Positions 1 to 6,324 of a DNA stretch of 9,554 nt are shown piece after piece. How positions within the stretch are numbered: position 1 is the stretch's first letter; each line of letters begins with the position of its first letter. Below the pieces are notes generated by a model. It worked only from the letters and a program-made list of their open reading frames with translations, was not told the DNA's origin and made no database searches. The translations under genes and the position numbers were made by a program. Source of the stretch: Methanosarcinales archaeon (GTDB taxonomy: Archaea; Halobacteriota; Syntropharchaeia; Alkanophagales; Methanospirareceae); contig JAODGP010000013.1 of NCBI GenBank assembly GCA_025464345.1, forward strand, positions 1-9,554, in the 5' to 3' direction.

Positions 1-66
1 GGCTGCTTCCTCTTTATTATCGGGCTTATTCGCTGGATTATAGACCTTACATAGCATATACGCCAT
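1..66 (-). CDS. 5' end of an unidentified gene, cut by the window edge
   Basis: An open reading frame starts with ATG at 66 on the minus strand and runs off the left edge after 22 codons (begins MAYMLCKVYNP). The start is preceded by an AAAGGT stretch about 7 nt upstream, and further upstream by an AATATACC TATA-like element at about 106-113, so initiation here is plausible. It lies 85 bp downstream of the purA stop codon in the same direction. The visible peptide is too short to assign to a family, and no function is proposed. Confidence 0.4.
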   Translation of the reverse strand, partial: MAYMLCKVYNPANKPDNKEEAA

Positions 67-151
67 TTTAATACCTTTGCAGAGATAATAGTGCAAAATT
101 GTGGGGTATATTGTGTAAATGTGTTAGCTACTGAGGATGGATGAGTATAAT

Positions 152-1153
152 TTACCTCAGGTCTATTATCTCCGATATCTCGGGTCCGGTTGATATGAGT
201 TTGACTGCAACACCTGTGTCATGTTCAACCATCGCCACGAAATCCCTGACCTTTGGACTCAGCTCGTCATACGTGGTTGCACCCCTGCACGAAGTATCTA
301 ACTTATCCACACCGCTCAATGCGATCATCGTTGCACCATTGATCATAGCAGAATAAGCAGCCATCCTGCCATCCCATGTGCCTATTCGCCTCTTCCGCCC
401 TGTAACAGTACCATACTCCACGATTTGAAGCTCTTCTGCTTCACGGTCATCCATCTGAGTATTAAAAGGACCTTCGCCCACTCGTGTCGGGAACGCCTTG
501 AATACAACCACAACGTCATCCACACGTGTGGGACCGATGCCGACATCAGCAGCTATCTGCGATGCCGTTGTGTCCTTGGATGTGACAAACGGATAAGTGC
601 CATATAGAAGCGATATGCCAAACCCCTGGGTGCCTTCTACCAGTACAACATTGCCCTCATTCAGAGCCTGATTTATCTCAAGAGGTACATCACAGAGGAA
701 CTCTTTAAGTTCTTCCCGGTCCTTAGCCTGTTTCACTTTACGCAATGCGCGATCGGCATTTGCAGGTCCACAGCCCGTGCCCGTAGTACCTATCTTATCC
801 CTCAGGTCAGAATCTTTACGGTCTTCTTCTATATGCCTGTCCTCTATTATCGCACATCGCCAGTCTATGCCCACTCGCCCACTGAGCCCGTAAGATTGTA
901 CCTCGTTCAGGAGCACCGTGGGGTCAACCAGGACACCAGCACCGATTAATAGCCGTGCAGGCTCATACACGATACCCGAAGGCACCATCCGCAGCGCATA
1001 CTTCTTATCCCCCACCACAACCGTATGCCCGGCATTGGGTCCTACACCACCACGAGCCACCACTCTGGGCTTATCGTGGCTCGCTAAGTACGCAACAATC
1101 TTACCCTTACCTTCGTCACCAAAAAATCCACCCACTACTATTATTGACGGCAT
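152..1153 (-). CDS. purA: Adenylosuccinate synthetase, short archaeal form
   Basis: This enzyme makes adenylosuccinate from IMP, aspartate and GTP in the cytoplasm, the first committed step to AMP. Family motifs are seen in order: the phosphate loop GDEGKGK with the catalytic Asp at residue 13, NAGHTV with catalytic His43, GTTGTGCGP (the GTT.kGiGP motif), EGTQG followed by GTYPFVTS, KAFPTRVGEGPF and EYGTVTGRKRR. At 333 residues it is about 100 shorter than bacterial PurA, which is normal for archaeal and thermophile enzymes. I chose ATG at 1153 because it places the catalytic Asp at residue 13 as in E. coli. An in-frame TTG at 1162 would add three residues. A TATA element at 1184-1193 (minus strand reads CCTATAAAAC) lies about 35 nt upstream, implying a very short leader. 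The gene is divergent from the small plus-strand gene at 1216. All key motifs appear intact. Confidence 0.96.
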   Translation of the reverse strand: MPSIIVVGGFFGDEGKGKIVAYLASHDKPRVVARGGVGPNAGHTVVVGDKKYALRMVPSGIVYEPARLLIGAGVLVDPTVLLNEVQSYGLSGRVGIDWRCAIIEDRHIEEDRKDSDLRDKIGTTGTGCGPANADRALRKVKQAKDREELKEFLCDVPLEINQALNEGNVVLVEGTQGFGISLLYGTYPFVTSKDTTASQIAADVGIGPTRVDDVVVVFKAFPTRVGEGPFNTQMDDREAEELQIVEYGTVTGRKRRIGTWDGRMAAYSAMINGATMIALSGVDKLDTSCRGATTYDELSPKVRDFVAMVEHDTGVAVKLISTGPEISEIIDLR

Positions 1154-1183
1154 GTGTATCAATTGAGTATTGAATAAGAAAAG

Positions 1184-1193
1184 TTTTATAGGG
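1184..1193. promoter_or_regulatory. TATA-like element between divergent genes, possibly bidirectional
   Basis: The 62-bp gap between purA and the gene at 1216 holds one clear TATA-like element, GTTTTATAGG on the plus strand and CCTATAAAAC on the minus strand. Archaeal transcription starts about 26 nt downstream of the TATA centre. That predicts starts near 1213 for the plus gene (essentially leaderless) and near 1162 for purA (leader about 9 nt). A second AT-rich stretch, TAATATATG at 1199-1207, is too close to 1216 to act as its TATA box. Use in both directions is inferred from spacing only. Confidence 0.5.
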
Positions 1194-1215
1194 AATGGAT
1201 AATATATGAGAAATC

Positions 1216-1569
1216 ATGGTGGAGAAAGCGATAATAAGTTACCAGTTTGGCGAGCGAATAAAGTCTGAGCTGATCATCGGGTCAAAGATGCTTGAGGCTT
1301 TAGAAACGCTCGAATCGTGTGAACTGGCGGGTGCGAAGAGGGCGATGCATGCGTTCTTAGATGCGCTCTCCATGGATACAGGAATGGCGCTCCGGGCAAC
1401 GGGTCAGCCAGAGTTTGCAATGGTAGAGGAGATGTTGAACGAAGCGAAGCGCAAGATGGAGGAATCAGATTATCAGGAGGCGCATGCCAGCTTCGGAAAG
1501 GCGGTCTCTCATGCCACCACCGCATGCGATAGGACAATGCGGATTCTGATGGACAAGGGCTTGCTGTAA
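1216..1569 (+). CDS. Small helical protein of unknown function (117 aa)
   Basis: I do not recognise this family. The protein is predicted to be almost entirely alpha-helical and soluble. Alternating charged and small residues fill residues about 20-45 and 68-110, with no signal peptide or membrane segment. It has two cysteines (residues 35 and 103) in no metal-binding pattern. The general look (helical bundle, about 117 residues, histidines near 97 and in the RAMHAF segment) recalls HEPN or four-helix bundles, but the HEPN RNase signature R-x4-6-H is absent. The ATG at 1216 is supported by a TATA element about 26 nt upstream, giving a leaderless mRNA. The gene stands alone: purA is divergent and nadA follows after a 122-bp gap with its own promoter. 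Codon usage resembles its neighbours, so I take it as a real gene. Confidence 0.75.
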   Translation: MVEKAIISYQFGERIKSELIIGSKMLEALETLESCELAGAKRAMHAFLDALSMDTGMALRATGQPEFAMVEEMLNEAKRKMEESDYQEAHASFGKAVSHATTACDRTMRILMDKGLL

Positions 1570-1660
1570 TAATTATGGAAAGAAGTTTTGGCTGTGCTGG
1601 AACAGGGAACACATAAAGCGGTCGGGAGGCAATAGCACAGAAGATATGAACGTTAAGCAA

Positions 1661-1669
1661 TAATTTATA
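1661..1669 (+). promoter_or_regulatory. TATA box of the nadA-endA unit
   Basis: TAATTTATA is centred about 26 nt upstream of the nadA ATG at 1692, the usual archaeal TATA-to-start distance. This predicts a leaderless transcript. No Shine-Dalgarno sequence is seen before the ATG, which agrees. Confidence 0.55.
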
Positions 1670-1691
1670 GAGATCCTCTTTTAATGTAGTA

Positions 1692-2588
1692 ATGATAGAA
1701 GCGATAGAGCATCTGAAGCGTGAGAAGAACGCGGTTATACTCGCACATAACTATCAGAGAGCGGAGGTGCAGGACATTGCGGAGTTCGTTGGTGATTCGC
1801 TGGAACTGGCGAGGCGGGCGATGGAGACGAACGCAGAGATCGTCGTGTTCTGTGGCGTTGATTTCATGGCGGAGACCGCAGCCATACTGAATCCGGATAA
1901 GAAAGTTCTCATACCCGATAGTGGTGCGATATGCCCGATGGCGCAGCAGTTGCCCGCGGATGAACTGATGGTGATGAAACGGAAGTATCCAGATGCCGAG
2001 GTCGTTTTGTATGTAAATACCATGGCAGAGAGTAAGGCACTCGCTGATTGCATCTGTACCTCCGCCAATGCGAGGGAGGTGGTCAATGCGATGAGTACCC
2101 CAGCCGTTATCTTTGGTCCCGACCGTAATCTCGCATATTACGTGCAGAAAGCAACTGACAAAACGGTCATACCGGTCCCTCAACACGGGCTCTGCCCTTC
2201 TCACCACCAGATAGTGCTCAGTGACGTGCTAAAAGCGAAGGAGGTGCATCCTGATGCCAGGGTCGTTGTTCATCCCGAATGCATACCTGAGGTACAGGAT
2301 ATCGCAGATTATATCGCTTCAACCAGTGGTATGGTCAGGATCTGCAGGGAAGAATCGAGTGATGAGTTCCTCATCGGTACTGAGATTGGACTGCTGCACA
2401 GATTGCGTAAGGAAGCACCGGATAAGAAGTTCTTCCCGATCTCAAACACGGCAGTCTGCCCGCAGATGAAGATGCACACCCTTGAGAATATAGCACTTGC
2501 GCTGGAAAAGGAGGAGCCCGTGGTGAGTGTGCCACCTGAGATAGCAGCCAGAGCGCGAAGAGCTATTGAGCGAATGTTCACGATTTGA
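1692..2588 (+). CDS. nadA: Quinolinate synthase A
   Basis: NadA condenses iminoaspartate with dihydroxyacetone phosphate to quinolinate, the precursor of the nicotinamide ring of NAD. It is a [4Fe-4S] enzyme with three cysteine ligands. All three are visible: Cys81 in SGAICPMA, Cys168 in HGLCPSHH and Cys256 in NTAVCPQMK, with spacing close to thermophile NadA enzymes. Other hallmarks are LAHNYQ near the N-terminus, FVGDS, FCGVDFMAETA, the HPEC segment around residue 197 and the TSGM segment around 212. Length (298 aa) matches the compact archaeal/thermophilic form. The ATG at 1692 fits a leaderless start. endA follows after 6 nt, suggesting co-transcription, although the two functions are unrelated. 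The usual partners (aspartate dehydrogenase or NadB, and NadC) are not in the window. Confidence 0.97.
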   Translation: MIEAIEHLKREKNAVILAHNYQRAEVQDIAEFVGDSLELARRAMETNAEIVVFCGVDFMAETAAILNPDKKVLIPDSGAICPMAQQLPADELMVMKRKYPDAEVVLYVNTMAESKALADCICTSANAREVVNAMSTPAVIFGPDRNLAYYVQKATDKTVIPVPQHGLCPSHHQIVLSDVLKAKEVHPDARVVVHPECIPEVQDIADYIASTSGMVRICREESSDEFLIGTEIGLLHRLRKEAPDKKFFPISNTAVCPQMKMHTLENIALALEKEEPVVSVPPEIAARARRAIERMFTI

Positions 2589-2594
2589 TCGGTC

Positions 2595-3527
2595 ATGGAT
2601 GTTAAAGCCCGAATATCAGATGGATCTGTGATAATAGACGGAGAGAAGCTATCACCAGAGGAAGTAGTGTTCCTGGTTGAGACCGGCAAGTTAAAACTGG
2701 AAGGTCTGGAGGAGTACTTATCAAATGCTATCAATACCAATCCCGACTTCTTCGTACGATATATTGTCTATTCAGATTTGAGAGAGCGTGGTTACGCAGT
2801 GAGACCGGGTAGAGAGTTCTTCTGGCTCTATCCCCGTGGCGCTCAACCGGGCGATAAACTCGCGAGATACATCATTCGCATTCTCAGAGAGAGCGATTCG
2901 ATTGCTGTTACGGAGCTGTACAGGCTGATTGGACTGGCTCGTAACATGAGGAAAGAGCTGATCCTCGCGGTCGTCGATGAAGAGAGCGATGTCACATACT
3001 ACGGGATGGGAGCGGCGCGACTGGAAGGTACACACCACGATGAGACAGCGATGGTATCCTGCTCACTGGCTGGCGATCGGGTACTTGTTCATGACCGTGC
3101 CACCGCGGAGAAGCTGCATAAAGACATGTATGGTAAATTGATGGGCGATAAGTTGATATTATCCATGATAGAAGCTGCATACCTTATGAAGCGAGGCGCC
3201 CCTGACGATACCGGGCGTTTTATGGAGTATGTGGCATCTAAGGATCGGAATTTTAAAGATAAGCTCGATGTTTATTGCGATTTGCGAGCTAAAGGGCTGA
3301 TATTGAAGACCGGATTCAAGTTCGGCTCACATTTCAGGGTTTATACCGCATCGGAGCAGGAGCATTCATCGTTCCTCGTGCATGTCCTCCCACACGGTTA
3401 TATATTCACCATGCATGAACTGGCGAGAGCGGTGCGACTGGCACATGGCGTTAAAAAGCGCATGGTATTTGCTTATGTTGATAACCGCCAGATCAGGTAC
3501 ATATATATAGTGCGAAAGAAGCTATGA
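2595..3527 (+). CDS. endA: tRNA-intron lyase (splicing endonuclease), duplicated-subunit type
   Basis: EndA cuts pre-tRNA at the bulge-helix-bulge motif at intron borders. At 310 residues this is the fused, duplicated form that acts as a homodimer (as in Archaeoglobus), not the ~180-residue homotetramer form. The order is: an N-terminal domain (about 10-50), a degenerate catalytic-like repeat (about 52-138) containing LARNMRKELILAVVD, a second N-terminal-like segment (about 160-200), and the active catalytic domain (about 208-310). The catalytic triad of the family is recognisable as Tyr250 in FRVY, His257 in EHSSFLVH and Lys288 in AHGVKKRM. The first repeat lacks equivalents of Tyr and His, as expected for the structural copy. 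The Tyr-His spacing (7) is shorter than the 10 I recall for the Methanocaldococcus enzyme, indicating a trimmed loop. It is probably read with nadA, 6 nt upstream. Confidence 0.92.
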   Translation: MDVKARISDGSVIIDGEKLSPEEVVFLVETGKLKLEGLEEYLSNAINTNPDFFVRYIVYSDLRERGYAVRPGREFFWLYPRGAQPGDKLARYIIRILRESDSIAVTELYRLIGLARNMRKELILAVVDEESDVTYYGMGAARLEGTHHDETAMVSCSLAGDRVLVHDRATAEKLHKDMYGKLMGDKLILSMIEAAYLMKRGAPDDTGRFMEYVASKDRNFKDKLDVYCDLRAKGLILKTGFKFGSHFRVYTASEQEHSSFLVHVLPHGYIFTMHELARAVRLAHGVKKRMVFAYVDNRQIRYIYIVRKKL

Positions 3528-3721
3528 TCTACACTACGATCTTTGACGATTTCCGATAACGTTCTGAGCGTATCCGAAGATTGTGGAATGAGATATGGTG
3601 TGAGGGGATGATAAGGAAAGCGGCGATGCGGACTACGCGGCAGTTGATGCACCCTTGTTTCGACGATAACCATTCCGGTAATTTAACTTTAAGAGGCTGT
3701 TATAGCAAAGATTAAATTAAG
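3528..3721. other. 194-bp spacer with no recognisable gene
   Basis: This gap separates endA from the beta-CASP gene. It holds only very short reading frames. The longest plus-strand one starts with ATG at 3609 and ends at 3716 (35 codons), has no ribosome-binding site and no recognisable similarity. AT-rich AATTTAACTTT at about 3680-3690 is a weak TATA candidate for the gene at 3722. No direct repeats resembling a CRISPR array and no tRNA-like fold are seen. Confidence 0.5.
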
Positions 3722-5569
3722 ATGAAACTACAATTTTTAGGTGCGGCGAGAGAAGTTACCGGTTCTTGCATACTGGTAGAAACGAGAAGAAGCCGGTTCT
3801 TGCTTGATTGCGGGCAGCGACAGGGTGTGGATATGAAAAGCTCACCACAATTCCCGTTCAATCCGAGAGAAATAGACTTCGTCGTCCTTTCCCATGCACA
3901 CATAGACCACTCAGGACTTTTACCCAAGCTCGTTGCGGAAGGTTTCGATGGCAGGATATATTCAACGGTGGCTACCCGTGACGTTGCGGAACTGCTTTTA
4001 AAGGACAGTGCGAAGATACAGAAAGAGGAGGAGCCAGAAGTAATGCCCATGTTCACGGAGGAAGACGTTGCCCGAACGATTGACAAATTCAGCGTTTCTG
4101 AATGGGACGTCCCTGTTGATGCTTCTGATGATGTCACGATAACGTTCCTCGATGCCGGACACATACTGGGTGCAAGCATCTCGGTTGTGGATATCAGTGG
4201 TGCTGGCAGGCTGGTTTATACCGGCGACATCGGGCACGGGCGTTCACCCATAATGAATCCACCGGCAGAGCTAAGAAAAACCGACTTCCTGATCATTGAA
4301 TCCACATACGGTGCAAAGCAACACCCACAGACGAACCCGAAAGAGAGTTTGAGACAGATAATCCATGAGACATACATCAGCAAAGGCAAGGTTTTAATTC
4401 CTGTATTTGCGGTAGGGCGTGCACAAGAGATACTTTACATCTTGAAGCAGCTTTATGAAGAGAAGAGACTCCCCAACATACCCGTATATTTCGATACGCC
4501 ACTGGGCGCAGAGGCGACTTCCCTGTACCGACATCATCAGAACTATCTGCGTGCAGAGTTCAGGAGTTCCTTCTTAGAGGGGAAGAATCCGTTCCATTTC
4601 GGCAGACTTGATTTTATACGCGGTAATAACAGGTCTTTGGATGTCGCCTCGTCTGATGAGCCTTGCGTGGTGATAGCTGCCAGTGGCATGCTCACCGGCG
4701 GTCGCATACTGAACCACCTGAAGACCACGCTGGAAGACCCCAGCTCAAGCATGGTTTTTGTGGGGTATCAAGCAGAAGGCACGCCTGGTCGTGAGATACT
4801 GGACGGTGAGAAACGTGTTGAAATAGCAGAGCAGGAGTACAGAGTAATGCTGAGAGTCCATTATATACCAGGCTTGAGTGCGCACGCCGATGCAGATGGA
4901 CTGTTCTCGTTTGTCAATTCCGCAGAGATACTGCCAAAGAAGATATTCGTGGTGCATGGCGAGCCGGAGAATGCCGGGGCTTTGCAGCAACGAATAATAA
5001 AAAAACTCCGAATAGATACTATCGTGCCTGAGATAGGCTATACCGAGAACTTTATGGATCGTGAGGTCGTGAAAGTGGTGGAAAAAGATGTACATCTCGA
5101 TTTCAAACCCCAATTCACAAAAATAGGGGAACACGAAGTCTATCCCTTCACGGGTGCGCTGCTGAAGAAGCAGGATGAGATTCACCTTATCTCGAGGGAG
5201 CAATATATCGAACTGCTCACGGAGGCAGAAGAGGAGCTTGAGAGGATGCTTGCAAAGGTGACATTGAAGGGAACAGAAACAGAAGTGGCAGTACCTGCTA
5301 CGGTATCAGAAGAAGCATTCACAGAGGAGCTGATAAAATATGCGGATGCGGGTATTTTCTCAAAGAGCCGGGCACGAGAGCTCAAGGAGATGCTCGAGAT
5401 CGAGGGGCGTGACGCTACAATAGCGCACATTAACATGCTTGCACGAAAAGACCGGCTTTATCCTCTGGACAGGGATAAGCAGGAAGATTTGAGGAGGATG
5501 CTCGTTGCCGGTATCAATTCTTTCCCGCAAAAGGCTCGTATGATATTTGAAGAGATAGTGGAAAGATGA
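3722..5569 (+). CDS. cas14: MBL/beta-CASP ribonuclease with C-terminal extension; candidate Cas14 of type VII CRISPR-Cas
   Basis: This is a zinc-dependent RNase of the metallo-beta-lactamase/beta-CASP fold (the CPSF73, RNase J and TTHA0252 superfamily). Visible MBL motifs are HAHIDH (His58, His60, Asp62, His63), His147 in DAGHILG and Asp169 in YTGDIG. The beta-CASP motifs are motif A Glu193 in IIESTYG, motif B His388 in LSAHAD and motif C His412 in VVHGE. The nuclease core ends near residue 460, and about 155 more residues follow: a charged helical or coiled-coil part (about 490-515), a linker, and a helical domain (about 528-615). aCPSF1 instead carries N-terminal KH domains, and aCPSF2 and aRNase J lack such a tail. 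Two RAMP genes for Cas7-like and Cas5-like proteins follow directly. Beta-CASP nuclease plus Cas7 plus Cas5 is the type VII CRISPR set, in which Cas14 cuts target RNA and its C-terminal domain docks on the Cas7-Cas5 complex. A housekeeping mRNA-processing nuclease that merely neighbours the RAMP genes is the main alternative. The nuclease assignment is firm; the Cas14 assignment is inferred. Confidence 0.78.
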   Translation: MKLQFLGAAREVTGSCILVETRRSRFLLDCGQRQGVDMKSSPQFPFNPREIDFVVLSHAHIDHSGLLPKLVAEGFDGRIYSTVATRDVAELLLKDSAKIQKEEEPEVMPMFTEEDVARTIDKFSVSEWDVPVDASDDVTITFLDAGHILGASISVVDISGAGRLVYTGDIGHGRSPIMNPPAELRKTDFLIIESTYGAKQHPQTNPKESLRQIIHETYISKGKVLIPVFAVGRAQEILYILKQLYEEKRLPNIPVYFDTPLGAEATSLYRHHQNYLRAEFRSSFLEGKNPFHFGRLDFIRGNNRSLDVASSDEPCVVIAASGMLTGGRILNHLKTTLEDPSSSMVFVGYQAEGTPGREILDGEKRVEIAEQEYRVMLRVHYIPGLSAHADADGLFSFVNSAEILPKKIFVVHGEPENAGALQQRIIKKLRIDTIVPEIGYTENFMDREVVKVVEKDVHLDFKPQFTKIGEHEVYPFTGALLKKQDEIHLISREQYIELLTEAEEELERMLAKVTLKGTETEVAVPATVSEEAFTEELIKYADAGIFSKSRARELKEMLEIEGRDATIAHINMLARKDRLYPLDRDKQEDLRRMLVAGINSFPQKARMIFEEIVER

Positions 5570-5633
5570 AGCATGTGCCAGTATACGCCTTCGTGGCGAA
5601 CGGTGCCGGGCAACAACCGTGATGGGTATTGAG

Positions 5634-5639
5634 TTTTTT
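5634..5639 (+). terminator. Oligo-T tract after the beta-CASP gene
   Basis: A run of six T residues lies 65 nt after the beta-CASP stop codon and just ahead of the TATA element of the cas7-like gene. Archaeal transcription often terminates at such T tracts without a hairpin. Read-through into the next gene is also possible, so separation of the two transcripts is not certain. Confidence 0.3.
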
Positions 5640-5645
5640 ATGTAC

Positions 5646-5655
5646 TTATATATAT
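5646..5655 (+). promoter_or_regulatory. TATA box of the cas7-cas5 pair
   Basis: CTTATATATA is a strong archaeal TATA sequence centred about 26 nt upstream of the ATG at 5677. It suggests that the RAMP pair has its own promoter in the 107-bp gap after the beta-CASP gene, giving a leaderless start. A GGAG at 5664-5667, nine nt before the ATG, could instead act as a ribosome-binding site on a transcript coming through from upstream. Confidence 0.55.
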
Positions 5656-5676
5656 TCAGGATAGGAGCTGGAAAAA

Positions 5677-6324
5677 ATGGAAAGGGATTATATGAGATAC
5701 GAGCTGGAAATGAAGACGCTCTCCACGGTCATAAGTGGTGAGATAAAAGAAGAAGAGCGGCGGAGAAAAGAGCGCATGGGCGTGCATCTGCCATGCCGGA
5801 TAACAGCAGATAACAGGGTAGCAGTGCCAATCTATGGTGCGTTGCGCGGTTATGCCGAGATTGCACTACGTGCAAAAGGAGAAGATGTTTGTGATACCGG
5901 TGGTAAGGGTACGAAGGGCTGTGGGAAATGTGTTCTCTGTGACCTCTACGGTTCTCTGGGAATGAGAGGGCGAGCAATAATAGACGACCTCCGCTCCGTA
6001 GAGAGCTATGATAAAGTGGTAAAGAAGGTAATGCATATAAAACAGGACAGAGAAAAAGGTAACGTATCTGATGCGCTGGGTGCGGAAGAGATACAGGAAG
6101 GCACGATATTTACGGGGAATATAGTGGTTCTCAATCCAAAGGAGCGCGACACCGAACTGATAAATACCGGTATCGAAGGTATAAACGAGTTCGGACTCGG
6201 TGGCTGGCTCACGAGGGGAAGAGGGCGTGTTGCGTTGAGAATAGTAAAAGTGGAGAAGAGATCGTGGGGTGCACTGGTAGAAGAGGCACGTAAAAAAGCG
6301 AAAGAACTGCTGGGAAAGAAATAA
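5677..6324 (+). CDS. cas7: Cas7-like RAMP protein with zinc knuckle (candidate type VII/III-D-like backbone subunit)
   Basis: Cas7 proteins polymerise along the crRNA to form the backbone of class 1 CRISPR effectors. The 215-residue protein has the Csm3/Csx7-type layout: a first strand MRYELEMKTLSTVISGE (about 6-22), VPIYGALRGYAEIAL (about 50-64, the place of the IPGSSLKG motif), a zinc knuckle with Cys72, Cys82, Cys85 and Cys88 leading into the CDLYGS motif (the C..C.LFGS signature), and a C-terminal glycine-rich loop GLGGWLTRGRGRVA (about 173-186). Aligned by hand to Csm3, the position of the target-cleaving aspartate is His37, so it is probably not a nuclease itself. The GGAG at 5664-5667 and the TATA box support the ATG. 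Its stop codon is followed immediately by the start of the Cas5-like gene, indicating translational coupling and a shared complex. The RAMP/Cas7 assignment is confident; the subtype is inferred from neighbours. Confidence 0.82.
   Translation: MERDYMRYELEMKTLSTVISGEIKEEERRRKERMGVHLPCRITADNRVAVPIYGALRGYAEIALRAKGEDVCDTGGKGTKGCGKCVLCDLYGSLGMRGRAIIDDLRSVESYDKVVKKVMHIKQDREKGNVSDALGAEEIQEGTIFTGNIVVLNPKERDTELINTGIEGINEFGLGGWLTRGRGRVALRIVKVEKRSWGALVEEARKKAKELLGKK

Noticed and set aside
1216..1569. Small helical protein as a HEPN toxin RNase
   Set aside because: The R-x4-6-H signature is missing and there is no nucleotidyltransferase or antitoxin partner next to it.
1592..1640. Inverted repeat CTGTGCT/AGCACAG in the gap before nadA as a small RNA or terminator hairpin
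   Set aside because: Only a 7-bp stem with a loop of about 35 nt and no T tract; likely chance.
1665..2207. A 180-codon open frame antisense to nadA
   Set aside because: It lies opposite an intact, motif-rich nadA and its translation resembles no protein.
4745..5203. A 152-codon open frame antisense to the beta-CASP gene
   Set aside because: It mirrors a clearly coding region, has no recognisable motif and no promoter or ribosome-binding site; it is a shadow of the real gene.
3722..5569. Beta-CASP protein as the universal archaeal aCPSF1 termination factor
   Set aside because: The MBL domain begins at residue 1, so the N-terminal KH domains that define aCPSF1 are absent, while a C-terminal extension is present.
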